A stretch of 64,000 bases of DNA from contig NW_027102660.1 in the NCBI RefSeq assembly GCF_036373705.1, positions 744,001 through 808,000 of the forward strand, read 5' to 3'. Below the pieces are notes generated by a model, which saw only the letters and a list, made by a program, of their open reading frames with translations, searched no databases and was not told where the DNA came from. Made by a program: the position numbers and the translations under genes. Origin of the DNA: Amia ocellicauda (Eukaryota > Chordata > Actinopteri > Amiiformes > Amiidae). Shown here in pieces: positions 1 to 9,871 of this stretch. The first letter of the stretch is position 1. Each line of letters begins with the position of its first letter.

Positions 1-166
1 AGCAAGAGTAACACCACACTATGTTGTCAAGAGCTTGGGACACGGTTGCGTCCACATCTTCTATGATGTTCTTTATAAGATAGCTCTTCCCCGAATTGGA
101 GGGACCGGCTATAATACAGGAGAAAGGGTGTTGAAGTCTGTTATCAAAACCACCACTAATATCCAT
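1..166 (-). CDS. Packaging ATPase (A32/FtsK type), partial, copy 0
   Basis: This is the N-terminal end of the packaging ATPase, cut by the window edge. It starts at an ATG on the minus strand at 166 and contains the P-loop (GPSNSGKS). The start overlaps the polymerase stop by 11 bases, as in the other copies. See the copy 3 entry for the full description. Confidence 0.85.
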   Translation of the reverse strand, partial: MDISGGFDNRLQHPFSCIIAGPSNSGKSYLIKNIIEDVDATVSQALDNIVWCYSC

Positions 167-3100
167 AAGGCAGAGTGGTATAATCAGTCTTCAAGACTCT
201 TTTATTGTACACCACCCTGAACCGTTTGTTTAGTGATCTATTTTCCAACGTGTACCCCTTTTTATTGCGATAGATATGATTTCCGGCTGTAATAATCTCA
301 CGAGGAGGCGCGTCTTTCTCGGTTACAAAACTTTCTACCAGGGTCGTCAGAGACTTGATGTTAATGAGCTTGTTGTTACAATGGTTCAGAGTGAAACCCT
401 TAACTTTCATACAGGTCTTACCCGCAGCCGTTCTGTATGCGTCTTAGGACCCCCTGAAACAAACTCCACTATGTGGTCCTGAGGATCTAGTTCGCTCGTT
501 AACTCCCCAAGGTAGTCCCCGAGGGGAGGGACCCAATCCCCTGGCCTGGTGACAAAGATTACAGAGTCAGTATCATGATAGAGCGTGCGTTCCTGCAACT
601 GATCCATTAAGTTGTACAATTCAAGCCGGGCGTAAGCCGTGGTAAAAACCGCTATGAAAACATTAACGTTCCCCTGTTTGGTGGGGAAATCTTTAGGGGC
701 CCTCCACTGGACCTGTGCCACGTGGTCATTTAAGAATTGAAAGTGTGATACTGCATGTTGTTTGGAAAACGTAAATTCTATAAACTGTTCAGGGGTTTTA
801 ATCAAGGTTGTGTTTAGACGGTAATTTCTTTCCCCAAACTTACCCCACAGACTGTTTAAAATCAGTTTGGACATTTGTCTCTTGGCGGGGTTTACAGTTA
901 TGTTCCCCGGCTCTAGACGGATCCCTTCCTTTTCAAAATATTGATGAACGTATCGCTCTTTGGCCGCGGAGTCAACACACCATGAGGGATAGCCCGATGC
1001 CTCCTGTTTCCCTTTCAGATGGGTCATAATGTAATCAGCAAAAAGAGTATCAGATTTTTCAGAAAAATGCCAAACCTCATACACCTTACCGACTCTGTAA
1101 CCTTTCTACACCGCCTTGTCAAGCTCAATGCTACACCAGACACCCGTCAGCGCTCTATCTTCATCACTGTGCAGACAAGAGGTAGTTTGATTTTCAGTTT
1201 CCACACACGTTCTACACAGAGGGAACATCAATTTTCCCGAACACCTGTAAGGCAACACGGGTAAGAACAGCTCGCGAGGAGGGTACATGGTGACTTTGAT
1301 CAAACCAAAGTAATGTCCAATTTCGAGAAAGTCACGATAAACAATGGTTGGACGCCCCACCGGGTACATTTTGGTCTTGTTGACATAAGGGTACAGACTG
1401 GTGAAATCATAGTAATCTACTCTCTCACCCTCCTTTACCTCATAATGTAAACAGAGGGCGTTGGTTCGACCCCCAAATAACGCATCCCGGGGCTCTAGAC
1501 GTTCAGGAAAGTCCAAGGTTTCCATAAACCGTTGTACCCCCGCTTCCTGTTGCTTCAGGGTCGTCCACTCGTGTTTCCAAATCACCAGCACGTTCAAACC
1601 ATAGGTGTTTTTTAAAGTTTCAATTCGTTCCTGGAAATCATAGTACATATCACCGCAGAGTTTTTGTGTTACGGGGTTAAAGGTGTTTGGGTCGAAGCAC
1701 TGAGGACAGCCATGGTAAATACAACCTGCAAACTCATAAGCGGTACGCCGCCCGAACACGTCGCTAAAACCGTCTAAGTAGTAAGGCCCCATTTTGACTT
1801 CCCCTTGATTTAAAGCATGTCTGATGAAGATGTTATCCCGGGCACTCAGGTATTCCAGCCACTGTATGGAGACAGTCGAAAAGTTCTTTTGTCTAACACG
1901 ATAGTTGTCAGAAGTGGTGACCGCTATAGTGTTTTTCTGCAAGAAATTGGACCGATACATTTTCATGCAGAGAGACGTTATGGTCACACTTTGCAAAGGG
2001 TCGAGACCCGATGTGTTGATAACCTCGGCGCGGAAACGCACACAGGCTTCTTTAAGGATCACCACATCATTTTTACAATAAGCGGCCATCTCTTCTCGGA
2101 AATCAAAAACACCTCCCTTAACCGTATTGTACCATTTAAAGAATTCCTCCCTCTCATGAGACATCATAGTATCAACCCCATAATAAGAGGCGGGCGGGTA
2201 GGACCCTCGATAATTTTGAGTGTCCTTAGTATTAAAAAAATGGCAGAACCAACCTTTCTTCTGAGCCTCAAAACCCAGAGCCTTAGGCAAAGCGCTCAAT
2301 TTCATGGGGAGGAAATTTAACGAGTCTATGTAACGTTAGTTGAAAGCTTCGTCGGTGAAACACATGATCTTGCTACCCTGAGCTATTATTTTTGGGGTCA
2401 CCCCATTTTCCACCAGATACTTCATCAAAATGTAAGAATCATAACCCTTAGCATTGTGGGCAACAAATGTGTAATTGAGGTATTTTGGACCGCGATACCG
2501 CGTAAAGAAATCCCTGACACAACTCTCACCACTAGCTGACCACTCACGATCCAACATGTCAATACAGTGTATATAATTAGCAACGTGGACCCCGTTTTCT
2601 TGCCGGCATTCAAAATCAAAAAAGACATACCGTTGTGCGGCGGCTCCTTTTTAACCGGCTGAATAAAGCACTGGTGTTCGGACCCCGGGGTTAAATCAGC
2701 ATTACAGATCCTGCATCTCGGCTCCAGACATTTGTGTGGTTTAACCTCATGAAAACGGTACTGGAGGCAACACTGCGGGCAATATTTAGTTTGATCACAA
2801 TAACTCAGTTTTTTAACCCCCTCAGCAGCGGCCCTCTGTACCTTATGCTCGGAAAAACAGAACGCTGAGAGACAAATCCTTAAGCAATCTTTACATCGGA
2901 TGGTAGGGGCCAAATCCTTATGACATTGCGGATTGAAACAGACGTTACAGTAACCGTCACAGTGGTGCTTAAGCTTATCATTGAAGGCCTTATAACACCA
3001 ATGACAAACATACGAACAACCCAAAAAAGCCGTCAAACTCTTTATTCCAAAGTAATGACTATCACTTAGGAAGAGAAACAGTGTCTGTGTATGGGTTTCA

Positions 3101-3489
3101 GGATGTGTCTGAAATTTCACAAATACTTCCTTTACCTCACAACGGTACCACACAACAATTTTTAAAGACAACAACTCCTCAAACTTGGTGATGTCTGAAA
3201 AGGCAACCATCTGTTGAGAGTTTAAGCCGGCCCTCTGATGAAGCATTAAAGCCTCTTGCAGAGCTTGGGGTTCAGGCATGTCGGGGGTGAGTAGTTTTAT
3301 TAAACTGTAAGCAAAACAGAGCTTATTGTCCCCACTGGAACTCACCACTAATTGCCTGAGCTTGGTCCTAATTATGTCGTTCTTCAAGCATTTCGACAGT
3401 CTTCTAAGCGCCCCACCCTCAGGGTTACGAACCACATTCATTACCAGAGACAGACTTTCATCAGCTAAGATGGCTGCGTTACTTTGCAA
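156..3489 (-). pseudogene. PolB: Protein-primed DNA polymerase B, copy 0 (fossil)
   Basis: This is a Polinton-type family B DNA polymerase of about 1,100 codons, the enzyme that would replicate the linear element from a terminal protein. Reading 5' to 3' on the minus strand there is a Cys/His-rich region (paired CxxC motifs such as CHWC and CNVC), a 3'-5' exonuclease with the Exo II type motif AHNAKGYDSYIL and the Exo III motif YCKNDVVIL, and the polymerase motifs A (DFTSLYPYVN), B (LILNSLWGKFGE) and C (YHDTDSV). The gene is broken, with about four breaks. It lies between the repeat-protein frame upstream and the ATPase downstream, overlapping both by a few bases. Confidence 0.93.
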
Positions 3490-4263
3490 TAACGCTTCGA
3501 TTTTAGCCAGACATCTAAATTATCTCCACTCAGCATTACAGATAGGTTGCTAAACAAATCATCCCCTCTGAGTTCTAACTGTACAACATCTCGAGGTCTG
3601 ACCCTTTCAGCAACCTGTTCAAGCATTTTCTGCAAGGCCTCGTGTATGTTGACAAATATTTCTGCATAATTGTCACAATTTAAAAGTTCTGCAAAATTAA
3701 AACGCTGAATCATTTCAAAATTGTTATAGGCCGGTCTATCTATAATCACGGGATCACTGGTACTCTTGGACACATCATCATTTTGAACAAAGCCTTCACC
3801 CCCTACATTCTCACAGAGCATGTCCTCCACAGCCTTATCAGTCTCAGAACCCTCCACATTCCGAACACCCCCACTGCTGACATCTACAAAACCCCCTTTT
3901 TGAGGAGGCTCATTTAAAGCCTGTAAAAGTCCTTCAAAGATATCCAACCGGTTAATGTCAAGACCCTCCTCTATAGTGATGGCTGCTTCTGCCGCCATCC
4001 TGTGTTCTAATTGTCTCAAATCATTTATAATAGGGGCAGAATTTGGTCGGGGTAGCTCCTCCAAAGCCTCCACCATTTCAAACAAATCGGGGTGAACTAG
4101 GGGGTGAGCCTCTATAAGCGCTACCGGTTTGGAGGTGGTTATTTAGATCATTGACCATCTGTAACAGGTCGGGGTTCACCGGTAAGTCTGTTAATTCACA
4201 TTCTATCGGTGGTAATTGGGGGTTATTTAAATCATTTATCATTTGTAATAGTTCCAGGTTCAT
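3465..4263 (-). pseudogene. Repeat protein upstream of polymerase, copy 0
   Basis: This is the copy 0 version of the 265-codon protein described at 20768-21565. It is broken about once here. It is placed immediately upstream of, and overlapping, the polymerase frame. Confidence 0.75.
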
Positions 4264-4387
4264 TGGGACATCAGAGGAGTTCACAACAGGGCCGGGGATG
4301 TTCTCTCGGGAAGGTCTTTTTGGGGCCCTAGCTTGTTCATAATCCTTTAGTTTGTGAGTTCTTTTACCAAGTCAGGACATTTTTTAA

Positions 4388-4393
4388 TTTATT
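4388..4393 (-). terminator. Poly(A) signal for the spliced proline-rich gene
   Basis: AATAAA lies on the minus strand about 55 bases beyond the stop of the proline-rich reading frame, inside a T-rich tract. It separates that transcript from the downstream polymerase block. The same arrangement recurs in copies 1 to 3. Confidence 0.6.
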
Positions 4394-4446
4394 TTTTATT
4401 TTTCCAACAACCCACAATAGTAAGGCGTTTTGTGTCTATTAAAACA

Positions 4447-5048
4447 TTAAATACTGTACAATTCGTTAGTAAGGGTATTAATAAGGGTGTTTTGGCTCTC
4501 TATCACCAGGTTTTGCCCCACTAACACAAGTCTTTGATTTTGTAACAAAGTATGTAGCAACTCATGCCGACCTTCAGGAAGTAGCTCCGGGGGCTGGTGG
4601 CCTGGCTCAGCTTCAAAGGATGGTCGCTCCGGTAAATCTCGGTAGAAGGAGGCAGGGAGCGAGCGTATACTCATGGACGGAGACCAAGAAGGCCTTTGCG
4701 GTGACACCCTGGCCAAGCGCGGGGAACTGTTCCGCGTTTCTGTAGCCAAGAAATGGGTCTGGGGGAACGATGTTGAAACCAGGCCGTCGTTGGGTGGTGT
4801 GTCAGCCCTGACTGACGGCGACCCATGAGGTTGTTGGATGCCTCTATTTGTTCCGCCCGACAATGCGGCGGGCTGAATCTGGGGTGTTGAATTACCCCCA
4901 GAAGGCTGTGGCCTGAGTAGATGTTGGGGGGTCTCCAAGACCACCGTGGGGGATCCACTCGGTGATCTCACCGGGGAAGATGTTTGATCCCACTTAGACG
5001 GGGTAATTGTTCTCAATAGCTCATCCACAGAATGACTATCCCAAGAGT
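4447..5048 (-). CDS. Proline/serine-rich protein, last exon, copy 0
   Basis: The minus-strand open frame is about 200 codons long, rich in Pro, Ser and Gln, and probably disordered. It ends in a leucine/asparagine-rich stretch (ELLHTLLQNQRLVL...NTLINTLTNEL) that could form a short coiled coil. No ATG begins it. Instead a pyrimidine-rich splice acceptor (TTCTTCCCAAG) precedes 5048 in the correct phase, so it reads as the terminal exon of the spliced gene whose other exons lie at 5725-6638. No family is recognised. The disordered, SP-rich character suggests a regulatory protein, but that is inference. Confidence 0.6.
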
Positions 5049-5724
5049 CTTGGGAAGAATAAAAATATACATTACATTTACATCTTTAAACGGCGACAAA
5101 AATCAAACTTAAAACAACATGTCCAGGACATTCAAAACCTTTAGCTTTTTTAGACCTTTGAAAATAGCCTTAGACATTCTCTACAACGCAATATTATTTA
5201 CAGACAATATATTTATTAGGACTTGATAATAAATGTAAAACAGAGAAGCCGCTGTAAATAAACTGTTTCTTAAATGTTTCTTTAAAAACTGTAATATTGT
5301 TAATAAAACACACACACACACAACAACATTTCATTTTTAAACGAACCTTCCAAGTGTAAACGATTCCTGATCCCGGGACGTCCTGTTTCACAAACGTTTT
5401 CACGATCTGTTTAAATATTAAATACAATGAACACCTTCAAGCCTTTTCCTACAACCACTTTAAAACAGAAGTATAATAGCGGGAGATAAGCCAAACAACT
5501 TACTAAACCCTTTCGGACGGCTTTACTTCCTAACCAGACGGTACGGCAATCGGTCATTTCTAAACACGTTCCCCAGAAACAAGCCTAGACCTGTCTGGAC
5601 TTCTAAAGATCTTTCCCAGAACCCCCCGCCCTACAGGAAACGGTCACCCATCGCTTAAATATTAGCCCTCAACGGGCAAACAAAGCCCTTTTAAAAACAT
5701 TAAAGTTTGAAAGATCTTACTTAC
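5049..5724 (-). other. Probable large intron of the spliced gene, copy 0
   Basis: These 676 bases lie between the donor at 5724 (GGAG followed by GTAAGTAAG on the minus strand) and the acceptor before the last exon. They contain a CA dinucleotide tract near 5310 and are AT-rich. No convincing coding region was found. A 77-codon minus-strand frame here has no recognisable content. Confidence 0.45.
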
Positions 5725-6638
5725 CTCCACAGAATAATCGTTTCTTATGTTTTTCGGCTGGTTTAGCTTTTTGCACCGCTGTGAAGGTAAGAGACATGTT
5801 TAACCTTTAACCACACCGCTTTATAAAAAGCTTTAACCTCTTACAGGCTGCAGATATATACTCACAGCTATCAGATACCGGGGCTGACGGCCTTTCAGAT
5901 TCTTGAAAGGTTACGGTTCTCGAAGGTAAAACGAAACAAGCCCTCGATGTGGAAGGCCTTTCGTTGTCTCGAACCACATTTCTTAATACTGTTAGACAGG
6001 ATAATTTTTTTAAATTAACAAAACTGGACTCAAACATCTTACAGAATCGTTATACAAACAAACAGGGGTTTAGTTCTTACCCGGTCGGCAGACAGCCTGT
6101 CTAGGGATAACCACTTCTCTTGGTCGATCCTCGGAGACATTAATCACAGGCCTTTCGATAGTTTCTGTGTAATTAAAGAGACCGGCATTAATATATATCA
6201 AAACGTTTTCATAACTCTAATGAGCCGCTTCAAAACCACACACACCCATGCATAAGAACCCATGAGCGCAAACACAAAAATCTTACCGTCGTTGTTCCAG
6301 ATGATCTCCTCAGCGTTGGGAATGAACTCCTGTTGACTGGCTGAAAAATAATTTTACAGAACTTAAAACAGATGTTATAGCCTTATTTACAATACATGCA
6401 CACAACACGCTCTGAGTCAATGAAAATAATCTGAAGACTTGCCTAAAAACTCGTTTAAATCGAATCGCTGATGTTGTTTCCGGACATTGTTGATCTTTAG
6501 TCTTAAATCGAAAGGTAAGTATGAGTCTGTCGAGCTGAAGACCAGACCTTCATACTTATACTGATGGCCACATGCCGGATCTGCTTGTAAGGCATTGTTC
6601 TGGTCTGGCCTTTGTGCCGCCCTGTTACCAATTAACAT
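5725..6638 (-). CDS. Upstream exons of the spliced gene (five exons), copy 0
   Basis: Five candidate exons on the minus strand run 6638-6443, 6340-6287, 6164-6081, 5988-5866 and 5778-5725. Each has an AG acceptor after a pyrimidine tract and a GTAAG/GTGAG donor. The first donor is the rarer GC type (GCAAGT). The four internal exons are 54, 84, 123 and 54 bases long, all multiples of three, and every junction is phase 1, including the junction to the last exon. Exons three and four repeat an acidic-Glu-Arg-Pro motif (IERPV, NERPS, SERPS), and exon five encodes a basic, NLS-like KHKKRL. The first exon starts at an ATG (MLIGNRAAQ) below an inverted CCAAT box. No family is recognised. Confidence 0.55.
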
Positions 6639-7060
6639 ATCAAAACCAACCAATAAAATGACACTGCATCAAATTTCAAATAGAAACCAAGATGGAGACG
6701 ATCTCTCTCCTCTCTACTCTAAACTTTTATTAGAACCTTTTGGTCTCTCAAAAAAACATTTTTAAGCATCAAGACCTATAGTCAACAACCACTAAGAATA
6801 TTTCAGGCCTTTATAAGCACTAAAAAACAACCTGAGCCTAGAAAATAACTATAAAGATCTAAAATAACTAGCGCTTTTACAGTGATTTTTTTTTATTTTT
6901 ATACCGATGCTTTGTTTGGTATTAAACAAGTCACAAACTACTCAGAACAGCGTTTATCCCCGCAAAAGAGATATTTGGGTTTATTTTACAAAGCTTATAA
7001 ATTATATAGGTTAAAAGTATTCTGAATGTTTTGATATCACACGCCATACCAACTGTTGTC
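6639..7060. other. Right subterminal non-coding DNA, copy 0
   Basis: This AT-rich stretch lies upstream of the spliced gene, with an inverted CCAAT-like sequence just above its start (ATTGGTTGG on the minus strand) and a T-rich tract near 6888. I see no gene. It would hold the promoter of the minus-strand block. It ends abruptly at the array junction. Confidence 0.5.
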
Positions 7061-7425
7061 TTCTACACCTTACGGTAGCAACAAATCTAACTACTGCTTT
7101 ACTTTAACAATAATAATGACGGCGACCACGATGACAACAAGAACAACAACAACAAGAACAACAACAACAACATCATCATCATCATCATCATCAGATTTTA
7201 ATTAAAAGTGGCTACACCAGCGTTTACAATTTCAACCTGTCGACGGACGGACGCTCTGAGTGCATCGATTTCGGGACACTTCGGAAACTCTTTCAAAGGC
7301 AGGACGACCTGCGCTCTGACAGTGCCTGCGTTTAGCCCTACAAGGTGATGCTGAATGGCTTGTTCAAACGGCTGGTGGTCTTCCGTCACCACCAGACTAT
7401 CAGAGCTATACTGCGCCTTCAACTA

Positions 7426-7431
7426 CATAAG
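7426..7431. other. Empty Polinton target site CATAAG
   Basis: The hexamer CATAAG lies in the context CAACTA-CATAAG-AGTAAC, which is exactly the two flanks of copy 1 joined without the insert. Further empty sites occur at 26850-26855, 41734-41739, 43010-43015 and 61107-61112. Confidence 0.85.
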
Positions 7432-7656
7432 AGTAACAGCAATGTCGCCGATCCTGCTACGGTCGTATTGTAACAGCAACAACATGTATCGATTTTAAAA
7501 GTGTCAGTTCCAGTGCCTCGCAAAGCTACCCTTCTGCGATTGTTTGTTCTCAAGGTCAGGATTTCTTGCCACTCCGAGGAAGAGAAAACGACGGCCGGCC
7601 TTGGGGCAGAGAGATGGCGACGGGTAACACGGCACTGGCACGCGTGCACCGCGGGT

Positions 7657-7729
7657 TGTTTCCGCCCGGTTTCGAACCAGGGACCTTTCGCGTGTGAGGC
7701 GAACGTGATAGCCACTACACTACGGAAAC
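7657..7729 (-). tRNA. tRNA-Val (anticodon CAC)
   Basis: A 73-base cloverleaf is read on the minus strand from GTTTCCGTAGTG to the discriminator A. The acceptor stem GTTTCCG/CGGAAAC is fully paired, the A box is TAGTGTAGTGG, and the anticodon loop is CTCACAC with CAC at 7694-7696. The B box is GGTTCGAAACC. No CCA is encoded, as expected for a nuclear gene. A TTTT terminator is not immediate; the nearest lies about 70 bases downstream. It looks functional. Confidence 0.93.
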
Positions 7730-8671
7730 CGACCCGTCCTGGTGTTTCAAATGGCTCCCATCGAAGCCGGCTGGTAAAACGCGCACAGGGGTTTCCCGTG
7801 GGCCAGCCTGTGAGATAAAGGTTTCTATTTTCACTGACCTATTTTGCATTGCTAAAGGGCACATCAGGACACTTTGGAAACTCTTTCAAAGGAAGAACGC
7901 CCTGAGCTATGACAAGACTTACACTTACCCTAACAAGGTGATGCTCAATGGCTTGTTCAAACAGCTGCTGCTCGTCTTGTGCCACCATCAGACAATCACA
8001 AAGCTATTGTGCCTTCTACACCTTACGGTAGCAACAAATCTAACTACTGCTTTACTTTAACAATAATAATGACGGCGACCACGACGACAACAAGAAAAAC
8101 AAGAACAACAACAACAACAAGAACAAGAACAACAACATCATCATCATCATCATCATATTTTAATTAAAAGTGGCTACACCAGCGTTTACAATTTCAACCT
8201 GTCGACGGACGGACGCTCTGAGTGCACCGATTTCGGGACACTTAGGATACTCTTTCAAAGGCAGGACGCCCTGCGCTCTGACAGTGCCTGCACTTAGCCC
8301 AACAAGGTGATGCTGAATGGCTTGTTCAAACGTCTGGTGGTCTTCCTTCACCACCAGACTATCAGAGCTATTGTGCCTTCTACACCTTACGGTAGCAACA
8401 AATCTAACTACTGCTTTACTTTAACAATAATAATGACGGCGACTACGACGACAACAAGAACAACAAGAACAACAACAACAACAACATCATCATCATCATC
8501 ATCATCAGATTTTAATTAAAAGTGGCTACACCAGCGTTTACAATTTCAACCTGTCGACGGACGGACGCTCTGAGAGCACCGATTTCGGGCACTCCAATGA
8601 AGAAAAGCCACCCACCGCCTGCGGGGAACCACGAGGGCAAGCAGGACGAAAAGGGCCGGCCCAAAGCAGGC

Positions 8672-8744
8672 TGTTTCCGCCCGGTCTCGAACCGGGGACC
8701 TTTCGCGCGTTAGGCGAATGTGATAACCGCTACACTACGGAAAC
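8672..8744 (-). tRNA. tRNA-Val (anticodon AAC)
   Basis: This 73-base cloverleaf has an intact acceptor stem, the A box TAGTGTAGCGG and the loop CTAACGC giving anticodon AAC. The B box reads GGTTCGAGACC, with a single change from the usual AAACC. A TTTT Pol III terminator lies about 20 bases beyond the 3' end (8649-8652). It is probably functional. Confidence 0.88.
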
Positions 8745-9054
8745 TGACAACGCCGCCTCTTGCTTCAAACGGTTACCGTTGGAGCCTGCTGGTAAAACGG
8801 GCTCAGGCGTTTCAGGTCGGCTAGACTGTGAGATGGCGTCTGAAGTGCCGCGAAAGGATGCCATTTTCACAGACCTGTTTGGCATTGCTAAAGGGCACAT
8901 CAGGACACTTCGGAAACTCTTTCAAAGGCAGGACGCCCTGCGCTCTGACAGTGCCTGCACTTAACCCAACAAGGTGATGCTGAATGGCTTGTTCAAACGG
9001 CTGGTGGTCTTCCGTCACCACCAGACTATGAGAGCTATACTGCGCCTTCAACTA

Positions 9055-9060
9055 CATAAG
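9055..9060. repeat. Target site duplication, left (CATAAG)
   Basis: This 6-bp direct repeat sits directly against the left terminus of copy 1. It is repeated at 25214-25219 on the other side. Six bases is the characteristic Polinton duplication length. Confidence 0.9.
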
Positions 9061-9245
9061 AGTAGATAGTAGGGTTTTTTGGGCGCGGCCTATTTTGTTA
9101 TGACGTATGCCCTAAGCTTATTAATATTCCTACGTCATAATTGGGGGGCGTGATTTTAGGTAGAGTTATTTCCTTAATTATTCCTACGTCATATCCGTCA
9201 GAAAGTGTGCACCCATAAAACCCTGAACAACAAGGCCACCCATAA
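9061..9245 (+). repeat. Left terminal inverted repeat, copy 1
   Basis: These 185 bp match the complement of 25029-25213 with three mismatches seen. The repeat begins AGTAGATAGTAGGG and holds a GC-box-like GGGCGCGGCC and three TGACGTA/TACGTCA motifs (9101-9107, 9131-9137, 9185-9191). Two of these lie in a repeated ATTCCTACGTCAT. CREB/ATF-type sites in an inverted terminus recall adenovirus ITRs. Confidence 0.95.
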
Positions 9246-9289
9246 ATACCCCCACCCCTCTGAAGGCAACGCCCCGAAACTCTCCTCTC

Positions 9290-9297
9290 TATTTAAG
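9290..9297 (+). promoter_or_regulatory. TATA-like box of gene A
   Basis: TATTTAAG lies 67 bases before the gene A ATG and just inside the TIR. It is conserved at 28036-28043 (copy 2) and 62602-62609 (copy 4). It is absent from copy 3 because that copy starts further in. Confidence 0.6.
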
Positions 9298-9363
9298 AAC
9301 CCGCGCTTCTATTAGGCAATACCTCTTTAATTCTCAGCTTCTGAAACATCCCGCTTCTTCAAC

Positions 9364-9793
9364 ATGTCCAGCGACATCAACATGAAACCCCGCAAGAAAC
9401 AATCCCGGGCAAGGGTTCCTGTACTCACCAATTTGAAGATTGAACGCTCCTGGGTGTTGTTCTGGGGGGCTCGACGGGGTTACCGCTTTAAAAGGGATCC
9501 CAGCTATGTTGGAGTGGAGCTTCTTGCTTTGGGAGAGAAGGAGGGTACGTTGGAACCTTTTGAGACGGTAATTGAATACTCTTATGAGGACTGGTTGAAG
9601 GTGATGGCCTGGAGAGATCTGGGGCTTGTGGATAAGACTCTAGAAGGCTTGCAAGAGGGTCCAAGAGAATGCGAAATGGAGTCTCCGACTCAGGGTTTTG
9701 AAAGGTGTGAATGGGAAAGCTTGCAGAACTACGACAGACGACGTGTGGGGTTTTGGAGGGGGGTCTGACGGCTCAGGGGCTACTCTCTTCTAA
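9364..9793 (+). pseudogene. Gene A, leftmost early protein, copy 1
   Basis: This is the first gene inside the left end. The ATG is preceded by a TATA-like box, and the protein starts MSSDINMKPRKKQSRARV, a basic cluster. The body is mixed-charge with no recognised domain. In fuller copies the C-terminus is strongly acidic (DDDDEKTDD) followed by a Gly/Ser tail. The family is unknown. Its position suggests an early regulatory gene comparable in location to adenovirus E1, but sequence does not show homology. This copy is broken about once and shorter than the copy 4 version. Confidence 0.6.
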
Positions 9794-9808
9794 GAGGGCG
9801 GTGTGTCG

Positions 9809-9835
9809 TGACGTAGTGAAGAGATAGGATAAAAG
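9809..9835 (+). promoter_or_regulatory. CRE-like site plus TATA box of gene B
   Basis: TGACGTA (9809-9815) is followed 13 bases later by ATAAAAG (9829-9835), about 37 bases before the gene B ATG. The pair is conserved at 28658-28684, 44776-44802 and 63402-63428. The CRE-like heptamer is the one found three times in the TIR. Confidence 0.6.
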
Positions 9836-9871
9836 GTGCAACAATTCATTCATGGTTTAAAATTAAAGAGA

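Larger units (their letters stand above)
1..7060 (+). mobile_element. Polinton/Maverick copy 0, right part only
   Basis: This copy enters from the left edge inside the ATPase gene and holds the polymerase, the repeat protein, the spliced proline-rich gene and part of the right subterminal DNA. It is the same element as copy 1: base 1 aligns near 17302. It stops at 7060 and runs straight into array unit sequence without a terminal inverted repeat. Copy 2 stops at exactly the corresponding base (40722). It is broken (several breaks) and young, differing from copy 1 by roughly one to two bases per hundred as judged by eye. Confidence 0.93.
7061..9060. repeat. tRNA-Val tandem array I
   Basis: This is array sequence between copies 0 and 1. 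It contains the tail of one unit (7061-7431) and one enlarged unit (7432-9060) with a Val-CAC gene, a Val-AAC gene and three AAC/ATC trinucleotide tracts (about 7133-7194, 8083-8157 and 8440-8512). The unit boundary used here is the CATAAG hexamer: an empty copy lies at 7426-7431 and an occupied one at 9055-9060. The two halves of a unit share long similar segments around the tRNAs, indicating an old dimer. Confidence 0.85.

Noticed and set aside
1817-2320. 167-codon plus-strand frame antisense to the polymerase, present in copies 0, 1 and 3
   Set aside because: It is a shadow of the polymerase coding strand. Its conservation simply follows that of the polymerase between near-identical copies.
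5194-5427. 77-codon minus-strand frame in the large intron
   Set aside because: It lies between a good donor and acceptor, includes a CA dinucleotide tract, and shows no recognisable protein features.
7198-7422. Recurrent minus-strand frame of about 74 codons starting MKAQYSSDSLVV in many array units (also 27573-27797, 41506-41730, 62124-62363)
   Set aside because: It recurs because the unit is repeated. Its ends shift or fuse differently between units, it has no recognisable domain, and it sits in the spacer between tRNA genes. A trace of older coding DNA cannot be fully excluded.
7501-7818. Plus- and minus-strand frames of about 100 codons across the tRNA genes (also 26932-27243, 43085-43402, 60220-60537)
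   Set aside because: They run straight through tRNA genes and their flanks, so they are chance frames over RNA genes.
7979-8167. Open frames rich in Thr, Ser and Asn runs in the arrays (also 8307-8519, 26405-26629, 42286-42474, 60698-60886)
   Set aside because: They are translations of the AAC/ATC trinucleotide tracts. Their length follows the microsatellite and not codon conservation.
8440-8512. CRISPR-like direct repeats
   Set aside because: The short repeats are pure trinucleotide tracts in a eukaryotic array, with no spacer structure.
7061-9060. tRNA-derived SINE cluster
   Set aside because: The tRNAs keep complete cloverleaves with correct 73-base ends, alternate between two anticodons, and occur in a head-to-tail unit without a SINE tail or target duplications.
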